Positions 32,469-44,187 of a stretch of 64,000 nucleotides of DNA are shown here, piece by piece. Both the position numbers and the translations under genes were made by a program. Numbering within the stretch: the first letter of the stretch is position 1; the number at the start of each line of letters is the position of its first letter. The DNA comes from Agapetus fuscipes (taxonomy: Eukaryota; Arthropoda; Insecta; Trichoptera; Glossosomatidae): NCBI GenBank assembly GCA_951799405.1, contig OX637334.1:10292001-10356000 (forward strand). Reading direction: 5' to 3'. Under the pieces are notes generated by a model that saw only the letters and a program-made list of their open reading frames with translations, was not told the DNA's origin and made no database searches.

Positions 32469-32607
32469 TCTAAATCTAAGTTGCAAAGATATGTATCATT
32501 TGAGATTCATATTAAATGCATTCCCACAAGCAGACACGCATAATTTCGCACTCACACATGCCGCATGTGGACCTACATACAATATAAAAACCTCATCTGA
32601 AATTGGC
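32466..32607 (-). repeat. LT repeat, 3' half
   Basis: Reverse-strand tail half (CTAAATCTAAGTTGCAAAG to AATATAAAAACCTCATCTGA), directly abutting the next full copy. Confidence 0.8.
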
Positions 32608-32610
32608 ATC

Positions 32611-32861
32611 TATATCTATAATCTAAGCTGCAAGGATATGTAAGCATTTAAGGCTCATATGAAATGCATGCCCACAGACAGGCACATGTAGGTTCGCGCC
32701 TACACATTCTGCATGTGCGTATACCAATAAAGAAAACCTCACATGGACATAAACCTTGCAACTCCTGCGCGCCGTTCCCTGAACCGGGGTGGCATTGGAA
32801 AAAGTGAACCGATTTTTACAGCACGGGTGGTCAGCCTCATACCAACCTATAAGTCAAGGAA
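32611..32861 (-). repeat. LT repeat, full length
   Basis: Complete reverse-strand unit ending ACCAACCTATAAGTCAAGGA, of the subfamily with GGTTCGCGCCTACACATTCT. Confidence 0.9.
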
Positions 32862-32904
32862 TAATAAGGCAAAATAGTAATAAGTCAAATATATAATGTT
32901 GAGT

Positions 32905-33125
32905 AAACACTGAAACGAGAAATCATTTCCCTCGGTGGAACCCGAGCTCTCGGCATGGTATGCAAGCAGTCTACAAACTGAGCTAACGACCGGACCTTTT
33001 TGATTGTCGTGAATTGGCATGAGGCCAGCCTCCTTACCTTTAAAAATTAATTTGTTACACTCGCCACATGTACCCCCTTCAGGGAAAACGCGGCAAGAAG
33101 TTACGCTGTACGTGTAGCTTTTAAT
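32905..33125 (-). repeat. tRNA-headed SINE
   Basis: The tRNA-like head lies on the minus strand at ~33000-32935 (CGTTAGCTCAGTTTGTAGAC, then TCGGGTTCCACCGAGGG). On the other side is a body or 3' piece (CCTTCAGGGAAAACGCGGCA), arranged so that two truncated copies may be joined head to tail. Confidence 0.65.
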
Positions 33126-33261
33126 GCTTGTTTTCACATAGACTAAGCCTTCCTTTTATACAGTCTTATGAAAGTTTCTCGTATATTCTGTATTCACAAA
33201 CGAATAACCACGCTATTTTTTACAAGTACCTACAACCAATAAATAATTTTCAGATGTCTTT

Positions 33262-33498
33262 TTGACCGGTACGTTGTAGTCCAGTGGTAGCACTTCGGAC
33301 TCGTTAATGAAAGGTTTTTGGTTTGAATCCCGGCGGAGCACAAAAAATATACCATTTAAATTTTCAAACATACTCTTCGCCTGGTTAAAAATTCATAAAC
33401 CTTTATCAACGACCGGTCATCAAAGGTCTATCTACCCTTACAGCAACTGGGTCTTGTTTGAGAATTGGCGCTTTGTAGTGACAATCAAGCTGGTAAAA
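33262..33498 (+). repeat. 5S/tRNA-family SINE without 5S head
   Basis: Starts TTGACCGGTACG, with A-box-like TAGTCCAGTGGTAGC and a clean B box (GGTTTGAATCCCGG). The body runs to GAGAATTGGCGCTTTGTAGT and is cut off at the start of the next SINE. Confidence 0.85.
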
Positions 33499-33830
33499 AG
33501 TCCGGTCGATAGCTCAGTTGGTAGAATGCTTGCATTCCATGCAGAGAGCCAGGGTTCGATCTCCACCGAGTGAGTCAGAAATGATTTCACGTTTCGGCGT
33601 TTATTTTAAACCCAAAATAAAAACCGGCAAGGTGTACTCAGCCTTCACAAGAAATGAGATTCAGCACTCTTGGGAGCTGGAAAACCCCCACTTCAACTGA
33701 AATGGTTGACGTGAGCTCAGCCCCCTTACCAATAAAAAAAAAAAACGTCCTGAATCGCCACATGCGACCCCTTCGGGGATAACGCATGTGTAGATTAGTT
33801 GCGTTACGTTTTTCGTTACTTTCTCAAATT
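33499..33830 (+). repeat. tRNA-headed SINE, complete reference copy
   Basis: The head GATAGCTCAGTTGGTAGAAT and the B box GGGTTCGATCTCCACCGAG are strongly tRNA-like. The body contains GTGTACTCAGCCTTCACAAG and GGAGCTGGAAAACCCCCAC. The 3' region has GACCCCTTCGGGGATAACGC and ends with a TTGCGTTACG-type tail. It abuts the previous SINE at its 5' end. Confidence 0.85.
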
Positions 33831-34105
33831 TGCTGCGCTATTCTTTTATTTAATTTTTAATTCTCACATATTATCTATTTTAAATTACAGTATACGAACG
33901 TTTTCGACTTATAAAAAAAAACAGTGTTTAAATAAAAGAAAAGTGTTTTTTTAAAAAAAACAAATTACCTACACAGCCTACACTCTTGACCTTTTGTATT
34001 CTACATACGAGGAAATAAATACTTTTTGCCTTGGCTACAGATTGGAGAATAAAGTAAGGATTATTTTTGGAAAAAGGAAAGATAAATAGTAAAAAGTTTA
34101 AATGT

Positions 34106-37100
34106 TCAGGTGCTGGGTTGTTCAGGCAGTGGGAGGTCGTGTGTGAAAGCCAAGATGAGCTGCAGCGCGCGGGCTGGCTGGTCTGTGGGCACCATGTGAC
34201 CAGCATTGCGCAACAGGACCTCGGAGAACTGGCCTGCTCTCTTCACGTACCTGCAACAAGTGCATCGTGATGACTGCTAGCCAACATATACAGGTAAGAG
34301 TTTATAGAGATGTTTGCCTCTTGGAACAGGGTCGAGCACTATCTATTGTCTTTCGTAACTTAGACAAGGAAAGTCACAAGGCTAGTTTAAAATAAATATC
34401 TGTCGAATCTGTATTTTTGTGTACAACTATAAAAAAGTGGCATTAAAACCTTTTTCGCTGGCTTTCCAGATTTGATTTCTATCGTCACCCTTCGCTATTC
34501 AGGGAAGTGTGTCTTTTTTATCAGCTTTCTGTCGTTGATCGTTGGTAAGCTATATTACAATATTTGCTATTATAATCTCTATAATCTAAGTTGCAAAGAT
34601 AAATGCATGCTCACAAACAAACACGTGTAGTTCGCGCTTACAAATGCTGCAATGTGTACATAAAAATAAAATCCAAACCTCAAATGAAAATAAACCCTAC
34701 AACTTTGGCCGACCTTCCCTGACACAGGGGTGACATTGGCAAAGTGAACCATTTTTTACAGCATGGGTGGTCAGCCTCATACCAACCTATAAGTCAAGGA
34801 GGGTAATAATGAAGATAATAAAGAATTATAATGTCATACTCACCCTGCAAGCGCATCCCCATAGTACCAAGGTTTTCTCTCTGCTTCAAAATATTCCTTT
34901 GATCCCTTCCACTTCATGGAGCGGTAGCACCGGATTGAGAGAGGATAGGCGACTATGATGTCCAACTGACCACTAAAGAGGAAAACTGTACCATTACCAA
35001 ATCAAAGTAAACCATTTATTACTGAAACACTGATAATAATAATATTAGGATGATTTATTTGGTGAGCGCTGTTTTTGTGTGTATCACACCTCAAGAGCCC
35101 TCTGCGAGCTTGGTCGTTGCTGTAGAAAGCGCCAATTCTCAAGCAAGACCCAGTTGTTGTAAGGTTGGATGGAACTTTCAGTGACCGGTCAAGGTTTTTG
35201 AATTTTCAACCGGTCAAGGTTTTTTTTTCAGGTCGGTAAAGGTTTATGAATTTTTCAACTCAGCAAAGAGCACATTCGAAATATAAATGGTATATTTTGT
35301 GTGCTCCGCCGGGATCCGAATCCACAACCTTCCATTTACGAGTCCGAAATGTTGCCACTGGACTACGGACCGGTCCAAGTTTGATGTTTTCTGAAAAGCA
35401 GTTCCTAAGCAACCGCCAATTAATTTGTCATGGCTGTATTCTACGAGGTTTTTTTTTTGAGGATTACTGTTTCTTACGATTCATTATTTAACTTTTTTTT
35501 TCATTTCAATCGATGACAATGAAATCAAGTTTCAAGCACCGTCAGGTCAACCAAAGTGATGGACCACTTGAGGATGGATACTACTATCATACTCTTCTCA
35601 CCATCTTCTAAAGACAGTGCCAGTAATCTGTCTCTCTTGGTTGGCATCTTTTTGCGCTTCGAATGAAAGGAGACATTCATGAGCCACTTGAAATTCTAGG
35701 AGGACATTTTGTTTACCCAAGAGCTTTCCTTTAAAAAATGTTTCTAAAAAATGCTCTGTGTCCAGCCATTTTAGTTTTGTTTTCCCCTTCAAAATGTGAT
35801 TTTCAAGCTCTTCACTTTCTCCTATGTCCTGCAACACATTTTTGTTGGTTTTTTCGTCCTATTATGATTATCTTCTTGCAAGTAAATATTTCGAATGCCA
35901 TTAGGTAGTACTTAATATTGTATTTCTAAATAGTACAGGTAAAATGCCCGAAACTATTTTTTTCACGTATGTTTTGTTTGTTTCCGTTTAAATAAAAAAG
36001 AAAAGGTGTATTAATAAGCTATTCTTGGTAATGTACATGTAACATAAAATGATTTCTTACCTGTACGCCATTATCTTATAATCATTGTCAAGCAGTTCTT
36101 CTACCCAATGTTTAGCACTATTCAAGTAGTCTTCGCGGAGTTGTGAAGAAACAATATCGCTTTGTTTTTTAAATACACTGTTTCCAACGTGAAGTGCATT
36201 TTTTATTTGTGGTAAATTGAGAAAATCTTGAAACACTTCTTTAGGCTCTTTTTCGTACATATAGTTGTAAACACTGACTACTTTGGATGTTTCTGTGTGA
36301 TAGTACTTTTGAAGTTTGTCAGCAATCTAAAAAACAACCAGTAATTATGAGAAAAAAACGTCAAAACGAACTAAAGCAGAAGGACAATGAAGTTCAGACG
36401 TACAACTTTCCCCTCCAACAAATTATTTTCGGCTATGTGTTTTTCTACTGATCTTTCCATAGTTTTCATTATTTCAGATTGTTTATCATCTATAAATCCG
36501 TGTTGATAGAGGTATGAGCTGAAGTCCATTAAAGTGGCAGGATCTATAAACCCGTTCCCGATGAAAAGTCCCTGAAAAAGAACCAAACAAAGAAAAGAAA
36601 TGGTGACTGAACTCTTCAACGATTTATTTATTGACCATGCAGTCACTTTAGGACAAGTATATCAAATAACTGTGTGAGCAACTTGTTTATGTTTAAAGAA
36701 GGGCAAATCAATAATCCTTTCCTTACAACCTACAGTCCATCGAGCATAGAAGAAAAGTTGTTATGCTTAGGGCCTGTTGCTAACCTCCAATCAATATTTG
36801 ATTGACACCTCAAATTTGATTTCTTATATCTAGTAAGGACCTATTTGTTAAAAAAATCTCGGAACTTGGTAATACTATGATGGCATCCTAAAAGGAAAAA
36901 TGATTTACATTAGCTGACCAACGTATATGTTACCGAATTTTTGATTTGATGGGAGAAATCATACTTAAAATTTTGATTTTTATCTGATTGGAGTTTGGTG
37001 CAACAGGCCCTTAATCTCCTTTATCGATACGATCACTCACATCAATAGTCGCTTCTTAAGAGTGCGTCAAAGCAAAGGCATAAATTCAACTTATTTTTAA

Positions 37101-39861
37101 CGACACCATTTACATAAGAGATCTAACATCGATTCCCACAAGCTTCTCATGGTGCAACAACTTATCATAAAGCAGTCCGTAATAACATAACTCTAGTCAA
37201 CGCAGTGCAACCAAAACCTCTATTACAAACGGATCAACTTTAATCGTCATTTGCGCAAAGTGATCCAAATCATGGGTGATAACTCAAACCATTTAAATTT
37301 TTTGTGATATCAGCTTTTGCTTTACAGCCCCAAAATTAATACGAAAATTGGATTTGTATTCTCCTGCAGAGGCTTCCCTGAAGAAAGTTTCTGGTGACCA
37401 TGTGGCTGCAATATATCGCGAGGTCAAATAGCATCATCAAATCATGTTAAAAATTCTGACTGGAACTAAACTTACTTGTAGGTTGATCTTCAGTTCAGCG
37501 CTTGGATTGTTTTTGTATATTTGGTATGCCAGTGATGGGATGTGTTTCCCAGCGTAGGATTCACCTGTTATGTACAGAGGAAGTTTTTGGAGTTCTGGAA
37601 ATAGTTGTAAGAACTGAACCATGAACGTGTAAAGCTGTTTTCCAATCTGTAAAAGATTATATGATGATGGTGCATAAATAGGAATCACAATTTTTAAAAC
37701 TGAAAAACTATAATTGGCCTTATATTATACTTTGTTAACTGACATTCTTTATATGTAATTAATATGTGCTGTTGTTTTTCGTATAAAAAAAAAAAAATAT
37801 TTGATCAATTGGTTCAACCTATGCTCTAAACTGGCAATAGATCCTAATTTATTATCGTAAGGGGATTTGACACAAATGAGTATTCATTCTACATTTCACT
37901 ACGTTTATTGAAAATGCAGACCATTTAACCGGAATGTCATGAAAAAATCGAATAACACAGATGCATACATGTGATGCATTTTTTTATACAGAAAAAAACT
38001 ACTAGGCCCTCTTCTGTCAGTCCATAATCATCAAACTTCTAATCTAATCTAAGCTGCAAAGATATATATCATTTAAGATTTATATTAAATGCATTCCCAC
38101 AAGCAGACATGTATAATTTCGCGCTAACACATGCCGCATGTGGACCTGCAATATAAAAACCCAATCTCAAATGAACATAAGCCCTGCAACTCTTGCCGTC
38201 CTTCCCTGAAACAGGGGTGACATTGGCAAAGTGAACCATTTTTTTTTTTTTTACAGTATGGGTGTTCAGCCGCATACCAACCTATAAGTCAAGTAACAAA
38301 CATCACAAATTACATTTTTAAAATTAATAAACAATAATATAATATAAACATGGTCATGGACATAAAAAAAAACTAAAACATAAAACAAATTTCACTTTAA
38401 TAAACCCTAGCCGCCAACATTACAGATCAACCGCCATTTCTTTCTATCCTTACATACTTCTTTTAATATTAATAAACTTAGCAATGAATATTTTCAAAAG
38501 CAATGGTTTCATCAACATCCTTGTGTTACACACTTAAAATCTCCTGGACATCCTCTATCCTCACCAACATCACAAACGCATGCCATACCTACCTGCATGG
38601 CTGCATAGGCAAAATTTGAGGAATCACCTGAGTTTGATTTGTTGCATATCCATCAGAGCTGTCTGTATAGCTGAAGCCTGTACCAACCGGACTGTCAATG
38701 AATACCATGGAATGGTTAAGATGCCAGGAATAAGGGTTTTCTGTAAACAATTAACATATTCGGACTTAACTTAAATTCGGATTAACATACTCGGACCGGT
38801 CCGTAGTCCGTTGTGGCAACACTTCGGACTCGTAAATATTTGGAGGGTTGTGGATTCGGATCCCGGCGGAGCACACAAAAATACCATTAATATTTCGAAT
38901 GTGCTCTTCGCTGGGTTGAAGAATTCATAAGCCTTTACCAATGACCGGTCACCAAGGGTCCATCCAGCCTTACAGCAACTGGGTCTTGCTTGAGTATTGG
39001 CGCTTTGTAGCGACGACCAAGCTCGTACACCTCTGCGGCACTACAAAAAGTGTCATAGACCCCTAGAGTCTTCAGAATCTAGGGAGTCTCCCGCACAGGA
39101 TTTTCTTAAAAAAAAAAAAAATAATAATAATCCGTAACATTTTATGTGTTTAAATTTCAAGGACTTCACGTCATTCTTTGGTGCAACTTTTTTTAAGGTC
39201 ACCGTTAGTTGTCACGATGTTTTTGACGTCTTTGAGTCTCTTTTGCCTAAACGAGAAGAAGGTATTGTTTGTTCTTTATAACGTGTCCAAGGTATGTACA
39301 TTTTTTTTTTAAATTGTTGGGAGATCTTTAGGTACTCATATTCCCTCTTTAGAGAACTTGTTGAATTGTTCGTGACTTAAACACAATGCATTTGATTTTC
39401 CAAAATAATTTTAATTTCTCACCGATAAGTTTTGATGAGTTATTGAGATCCACACTAAACGGCCCCAATTCTGTGAACAGACCGAACATGGAAGAGCTCC
39501 CTGGACCTCCTTGCAGCCAGATAAGTAGCGGTTTCTCCGTCACAGGTCCTTCTTTCACAGGAAAATACCAGAACCACAGATTGGAATTATACCGCTCATC
39601 CACAGTGATGTAACCTGCGTGGCTTGGGATGCCTTCTATCATGTGCTCAGTGCTGACGCTCGACAGCTCCCTGGCCTTCTCCAAGTCACCATTCTTGATG
39701 TATGGAGACAGGTGGAGGCGCTCAGCTGCACCGCTTGGTGATGGCTTTGATGGAGGCACACCAAATTTAGGGAACCATCTCGTCAACCCTTCGGTGGAGT
39801 CATCGTGTGCACAAACGATACTGAAAACAATCACGCCCTTTTTAGAACCAATGCAATTCAT
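34106..39861 (-). CDS. CPVL-type serine carboxypeptidase, tandem copy A
   Basis: Seven exons: 39423-39861, 38628-38740, 37476-37646, 36404-36571, 36061-36326, 34844-34972 and 34106-34250. Together they are 1,431 bases, 476 residues (human CPVL is of similar length). A short hydrophobic N-terminus ([10 protein letters not shown]) may be a signal peptide. Peptidase family S10 landmarks: [15 protein letters not shown] (oxyanion region), the nucleophile in GESYAGKH (Ser ~214), GNGFIDP, Asp in YSGQLDIIV (~390) and His in [11 protein letters not shown] (~446). The reaction is removal of C-terminal residues from peptides, expected in lysosome, gut lumen or secretion. The exon-2 donor is CAG|GTGATT, chosen because it restores the usual spacing before LYTFMVQF. 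The downstream GTAGGT donor would frameshift. Paralogue of copy B upstream. Confidence 0.9.
34571..34800 (-). repeat. LT repeat in last intron of copy A
   Basis: Full reverse-strand unit ending CCAACCTATAAGTCAAGGA. The corresponding intron of copy B (50652-51045) has no such insertion, so it arrived after the duplication or was lost from B. Confidence 0.9.
35049..35383 (-). repeat. 5S/tRNA-family SINE, tail type I, no 5S head
   Basis: Reverse-strand copy from GATTTATTTGGTGAGCGCTG (3' end) to the tRNA-like head (GGGATCCGAATCCACAACC, CCACTGGACTACGGACCGG). A short internal stretch around ACCGGTCAAGGTTTTTG is duplicated. Confidence 0.85.
35598..35837 (-). other. orphan open frame in an intron of copy A
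   Basis: 79 codons, charged, with [20 protein letters not shown] and [14 protein letters not shown]. The sequence is protein-like and ends in a normal stop, but it matches nothing recognised and is absent from the equivalent intron of copy B. It could be an exon fragment carried in by retroposition or chance. Confidence 0.25.
36837..36840. other. empty target site (GGAC) for the 1,945-bp insertion
   Basis: In copy A the sequence TAGTAAGGACCTATTTG has one GGAC. In copy B two GGAC copies flank the insertion at 56110-58054. The comparison shows the pre-insertion state. Confidence 0.85.
38041..38470 (-). mobile_element. 5'-truncated LINE: LT tail plus 3'UTR and ORF end
   Basis: An LT repeat (38041-38296) is followed on the minus-strand 5' side by the LINE 3'UTR and the last codons of its ORF (blocks CTAGCCGCCAAC, AACCGCCATTTCTTTCTAT, CCTTACATACTTCTTTTA). 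It lies in the intron between exons 2 and 3 of copy A. Confidence 0.8.
38793..39131 (+). repeat. 5S/tRNA-family SINE, tail type II, no 5S head
   Basis: tRNA-like head (GGATTCGGATCCCGGCGG) and body (AGCAACTGGGTCTTGCTTG), ending TAGGGAGTCTCCCGCACAGG plus an A run and AATAATAAT. It is at a different position from the SINE in the same intron of copy B, so the two are independent insertions. Confidence 0.85.
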
Positions 39862-40640
39862 CCTTACGATGATGTGGTGAAAAAAAACTCCAAATTACAC
39901 TACGATACGATCAATAAAAGTCAGCAGACTTCATTGACTGAGTCAGATTCAGCAAATAAACCGTTATAGTTTGTAAAAGGTAATTAAAGTGACAGAAGCA
40001 AAACGAGGGAAGATCCAGAGCTAAATAAGTGGATAGAGCAGTGGTCGAATGTTGTACGGAATTAGATTGGAAGTTGAGGATAAAGGCGTTCGACATTTAA
40101 AGGTTTATCAATTAGACAATGATCCAGAAGTATCCTGCCAATGATGATAAAAATGAAATGAAAATAAAAGTATTTGTTTCTGTACCATAAAAAGTAAGCA
40201 GCGAAAGGAAAAAATATTAATTTCATGTTAAAATAAAAATGTAGAATAATTAAAACAATTTCCAGGTTACCACACCGTGGTCTAGAAATTATTGATCTTT
40301 TAAATGAAGTATTTCATATTATATAGTGCCTTTTGGTTTACGAGAAGGTATGTCTGCACATTTTTGTAGCTCAAGTATTTTATGAGAATATTTGTCCATA
40401 AAAATAATAAAAGATGAAGGAAACGACCAATTATTTTAAACTCTACTTAAAAATTTAATGAATGTGTTGTTTTGAATACTGGGTACTTGAAATATCATAA
40501 AACTATTAAATAAGTGACATTATAAACTATAATTATCTTATAGTCTCTTGTACTAATCGTGCATGAAAAAATTACCAGCTAAAGAACTAAAGAACACCCG
40601 GAATAAGGATACCCCAAATCACGAACACTTGACCTAGGTA
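39862..40640. other. upstream flank of copy A, shared with copy B
   Basis: Sequence homologous to the flank of copy B up to ~63350 (shared blocks: TAAAAGTCAGCAGACTT, CAATTAGACAATGATCCAGA, GTAGCTCAAGTATTTTATGA, GAAAAAATTACCAG). It contains the empty TAA site near 40081-40090 for the 979-bp element of copy B. No TATA box was found. Confidence 0.7.
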
Positions 40641-40669
40641 GAAATCTCACCTGAGAAATCTCGGCGTAT

Positions 40670-41238
40670 CTAATCTAATCTTATCTAATCTAAGCTGCAA
40701 AGATTTATATCATTTAAGATTTATATTAAATGCATTCCCACAAGCAGACATGTATAATTTCGCGCACATGCCGCATGCGGACCTACAATATAAAAACCCA
40801 ATCTCAAATGAACATAAGCCCTGCCCTGCAACTCTTGCCGTCCTTCCCTGAAACAGGGGTGACATTGGCAAAGTGAACCATTTTTTCACAGTATGGGTGG
40901 TCAGCCGCATACCAACCTATAAGTCAAGGAACATACATGACAAATTACATTTTTAAAATCACTAAATTATAATACATATGTATGGACATCAAAAACTAAC
41001 AGAAAACTAATTTTAATTTAAAAAACCCTAGCCGTCAACATCACAGATTAACCGCCATTTCTTTCTGTCCTTACATACTTCCTTCATTTCCTCCAGAGTC
41101 ATAACCTATTTCATACAGGCTCTCCTTTTATTTTGACTCTGGATATTCCATTCTGGATTCTGGATTTCGGATATTTTGTCCATCCATACCTTTCTCGGTC
41201 TTCCTCTACCACGACATCCATCTATTCTACCAACATAT
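40670..41238 (-). mobile_element. RTE-like LINE, 3' part (left of gypsy insertion)
   Basis: LT tail at 40670-40930, 3'UTR, then the ORF C-terminus (AACCGCCATTTCTTTCTGTC onward) up to TCTATTCTACCAACATAT. The same ORF continues at 45399, beyond the gypsy element. Confidence 0.85.
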
Positions 41239-41507
41239 TGTGAGGGTTTTTCCTATGTCCTGCTGATTGACACAATTAATAATGTAACAGCCACTTTAAT
41301 ATGTTTACTTTTATTCCTTTCACAATGTATACACAATAAACCACAGCACAATAATATTAATTATTCTTAATTACACATGCTTGTGGCTCTCACGCCAGGC
41401 AAGCTTCTTCCCTCTTTCTGCATTCTTTTGTTTTCCTTTTTCCTTTTTCCATTCAAATTTAAATACAATGTTCCATTCTACCAAACAAACAAACTCATCT
41501 CGTTACA
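41239..41507 (-). repeat. left LTR (3' LTR)
   Basis: 269 bp, with ends TGTAACGAG and CCCTCACA in coding direction. It differs from the right LTR by two visible base changes and a 7-bp CTTTTTC duplication. Confidence 0.9.
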
Positions 41508-41796
41508 ATACACCTCCTTCCTCTCATAAAAAAAAAACATTCCCAATTTTTTTTTTTTCTTTTACAATGAGTAAATAATGTATCATAATGCTCAGCCGGC
41601 GCCACATATTTTGTTTTATTTTAAGGATAAATTTCAAAAATATGAAAATAAAAAAAAAACCTGTTTCTGATACATTATTCAGTCATTAATACCTTTTTTA
41701 ACAATACCAATTATTTTCATACTAAAATTAATATATATTTTTTTTTTTAACACAAATTTCATATTTAATATTATAAACAAATATTTGTTTTTTTTT

Positions 41797-42001
41797 TTTT
41801 TTTAAATACTTAATTCAACAATTCAAAATAATCAAATAACAATACATAATAAACATTCACCAGTTTATTAATCAATTCATTAAAATAACTTTTTTTTTTT
41901 TTTAAATACTTAATTCAACAATTCAAAATAATCAAATAACAATACATAATAAACATTCACCAGTTAATTAATCAATTCATTAAAATAACTTTTTTTTTTT
42001 T
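41797..42001. repeat. ~100-bp tandem duplication inside the gypsy element
   Basis: TTTAAATACTTAATTCAAC through CAATTCATTAAAATAACT is repeated twice almost without change (second copy from ~41902), each preceded by a long T run. It is non-coding, between pol and the 3' LTR. Confidence 0.85.
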
Positions 42002-42483
42002 TAAACATGTATCACATCTTTCCCAATATTTAAATTTATTTCAAATTTATTTTTCATTAATAAATTTATCAGTCCATCAATTTTTTTTTAAAAACTTTAC
42101 CTTCATATGTAATACTTTGTTTAATTTATGTTTCATACCTTCATTCATGCAATGTTTCATAATTCATTCTTTCACTGATCACTTTTATATCAACTTTCAC
42201 CGTATCATGCATCACCTCAAATTTTTCATACACATGAAAATATGTTTTTTTTTTTTTTTTTTTAATCTAATTTGATTATGTCCTTGATGTGATATTTATT
42301 TATAACATTTGTGTCTATATCTTTTAATACATAGACTATCTTGCTAACTTTCTTTTCTATTCTGGCTTTGACAAATTTTGGAGCCAACTTTGTACAGAAG
42401 TATTTCCCTGCATTTGATTGTATGAAATTTTTACGCCATACAATATCCCCTTGATCATAGACACGATTTGATCTACCTTTATT

Positions 42484-44187
42484 TTAATAATTTGCATTTT
42501 TATTATATGCATCCCATAAATTTTCTGTTACAATTTTGTATAATGTGTTTAATTCCTTCATTTTATCTTTATGCATATCTCTATATTTATCTAATTCTTC
42601 CTTTGATTCTATTTCATCATTTACTATTTCACCATGAATTTCACCATTTAGTACAATCTCCCTACCTCTTGCTAATACATTAGGTGTGTATCCTGTTGCT
42701 AAATTGACTGTATTATTTATTATGCTTTGTACTGAATCTAAAAAAGTATCCCATTTTCTTTGTTCATTTTCAACAAAAATAGCTAATGTGTATCCTATTG
42801 TTCTATTATATGTCTCTACATTATTGCACATGGGAGTATATAAAGTTGTATAAAATATTTTCTGTACTCCATATGAGTACATAAAATCTTTAAATGCATT
42901 AGACTTTAAATTCTTTCCATTATCTGTTATTATCGTTTGCGGTACTCCTTCTGTTAAAAATATTTTATTTTCTATTAATTTTACTATTTCTTCTGTAGTA
43001 GCTCTTCTTAAAGGAAATAACCAACAATATTTGGTAAAAACATCTATTATTGATAATATATGTATATAGCCCGTACTTGATTTTGGTAATGGTCCTATCA
43101 AATCAATACTCAGCATTTTTAACGGTCTATCCACTCTTTTTCTATTTTCCATTTTTCCTGCTGGAGGTAAATTATTCGGCTTATACATTTTACATTTTTG
43201 ACATTTATTTATAAAACTTTTTATATCTGCATACATATTTTTCCAATAGTAACATCTTGATATGTATTTATAAGTTTTAAAAATACCTACATGTCCATTA
43301 TCATGATGATTCTTTATTATAGTTAATCTATTGTCTATAATAGGTATCTCTTTCCAATTATATTCCTCTGTGAAAGGATTATCATCATTTATTAGTTTAA
43401 ATAATTTATTATCTACCATTTTGAATTTTTTGTATTTGTGTGGTGTTTTTGTACATCCTTCTGCGATATTATTATACCAAGGATCTGCAATATTTGAATT
43501 TATTACTTCCATTTCTTTAGTACCAGGAATCCTAGATAATACATCTGGCACTGTATGTTCTTTCCCTTTTCTATGCTCAATCTCAAATTCATACTGTGAA
43601 AGTCTCATGGCCCATCTTGCTAATCTACCTGTTGGATTTGATATTTTATTCAAGAATTTTAATGCCATATGATCAGTTATTACCTTGAATTTCATCCCAT
43701 CTAGATAAGATCGAAAATGTTCAATTGACTCTACAATGGCAAGAAGCTCACGTTCTGATGTCGAATAGTTTTGTTCTCTAACTGTCAAACTTCTTGAAAA
43801 ATATGCTATTGGCTTTTCGGACCCATTGATATTTTGGTTTAATACTGAAGCTACTTGATTTTTACTGGCATCAGTGTGTAAAAAAAAATCTTTTGTGAAA
43901 TCCGGACATATTAATACAGGGGCTGTGCTTAAGGCTAATTTTAAATTATTAAATGCATCCTCAGATTCTTTTGACCAATGAAAATTGTTCTGACCTTTTT
44001 TACCTCTCAATAATTTATTTAGTGGATATGATATCTCACTGCAGTTTCGTATAACTTTTCTATAAAATCCTACCAAACCTAAAAACATTCGTAGTTGTTT
44101 TACATTTTTCGGTGAAGGATATTCCTCTATAATCTTGACTTTATTTGAATCTGGCCTTAATCCATTTTCATCAATAATGTATCCCAA
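42484..44187 (-). CDS. gypsy Pol: RT remnant, RNase H, integrase
   Basis: 567 codons. Residues 1-60 are the end of the reverse-transcriptase thumb/connection (LRMFLGLVGFYRKVI); the catalytic YxDD palm is missing. RNase H spans ~85-220 with HTDAS (D106), SERELLAI (E147), ITDHMAL (D172) and VPDVLSR. Integrase follows: zinc-binding H-H-C-C (HHDNGH, CQKCK, ~295-332) and a catalytic DD35E triad (SIDLIGPL D362, ITDNGK D422, NNVETYNRT E458). The order RT-RH-IN is Ty3/gypsy type. The frame is open over its whole length, consistent with a young copy, but the lost RT core makes it non-functional alone. Confidence 0.92.
   Translation of the reverse strand: MGYIIDENGLRPDSNKVKIIEEYPSPKNVKQLRMFLGLVGFYRKVIRNCSEISYPLNKLLRGKKGQNNFHWSKESEDAFNNLKLALSTAPVLICPDFTKDFFLHTDASKNQVASVLNQNINGSEKPIAYFSRSLTVREQNYSTSERELLAIVESIEHFRSYLDGMKFKVITDHMALKFLNKISNPTGRLARWAMRLSQYEFEIEHRKGKEHTVPDVLSRIPGTKEMEVINSNIADPWYNNIAEGCTKTPHKYKKFKMVDNKLFKLINDDNPFTEEYNWKEIPIIDNRLTIIKNHHDNGHVGIFKTYKYISRCYYWKNMYADIKSFINKCQKCKMYKPNNLPPAGKMENRKRVDRPLKMLSIDLIGPLPKSSTGYIHILSIIDVFTKYCWLFPLRRATTEEIVKLIENKIFLTEGVPQTIITDNGKNLKSNAFKDFMYSYGVQKIFYTTLYTPMCNNVETYNRTIGYTLAIFVENEQRKWDTFLDSVQSIINNTVNLATGYTPNVLARGREIVLNGEIHGEIVNDEIESKEELDKYRDMHKDKMKELNTLYKIVTENLWDAYNKNANY

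Noticed and set aside
33499..33570. Functional tRNA gene
   Set aside because: The A and B boxes are good but no acceptor stem closes, and the sequence runs into a SINE body shared with other copies. The same applies to 25291-25360 and 16125-16195.
38593..38740. Apparent frameshift in exon 2 of carboxypeptidase copy A caused by an 8-bp insertion
   Set aside because: With the GTAGGT donor copy A is out of frame, but the earlier donor CAG|GTGATT restores family spacing in both copies, places the insertion in the intron and gives 476 codons without a stop.
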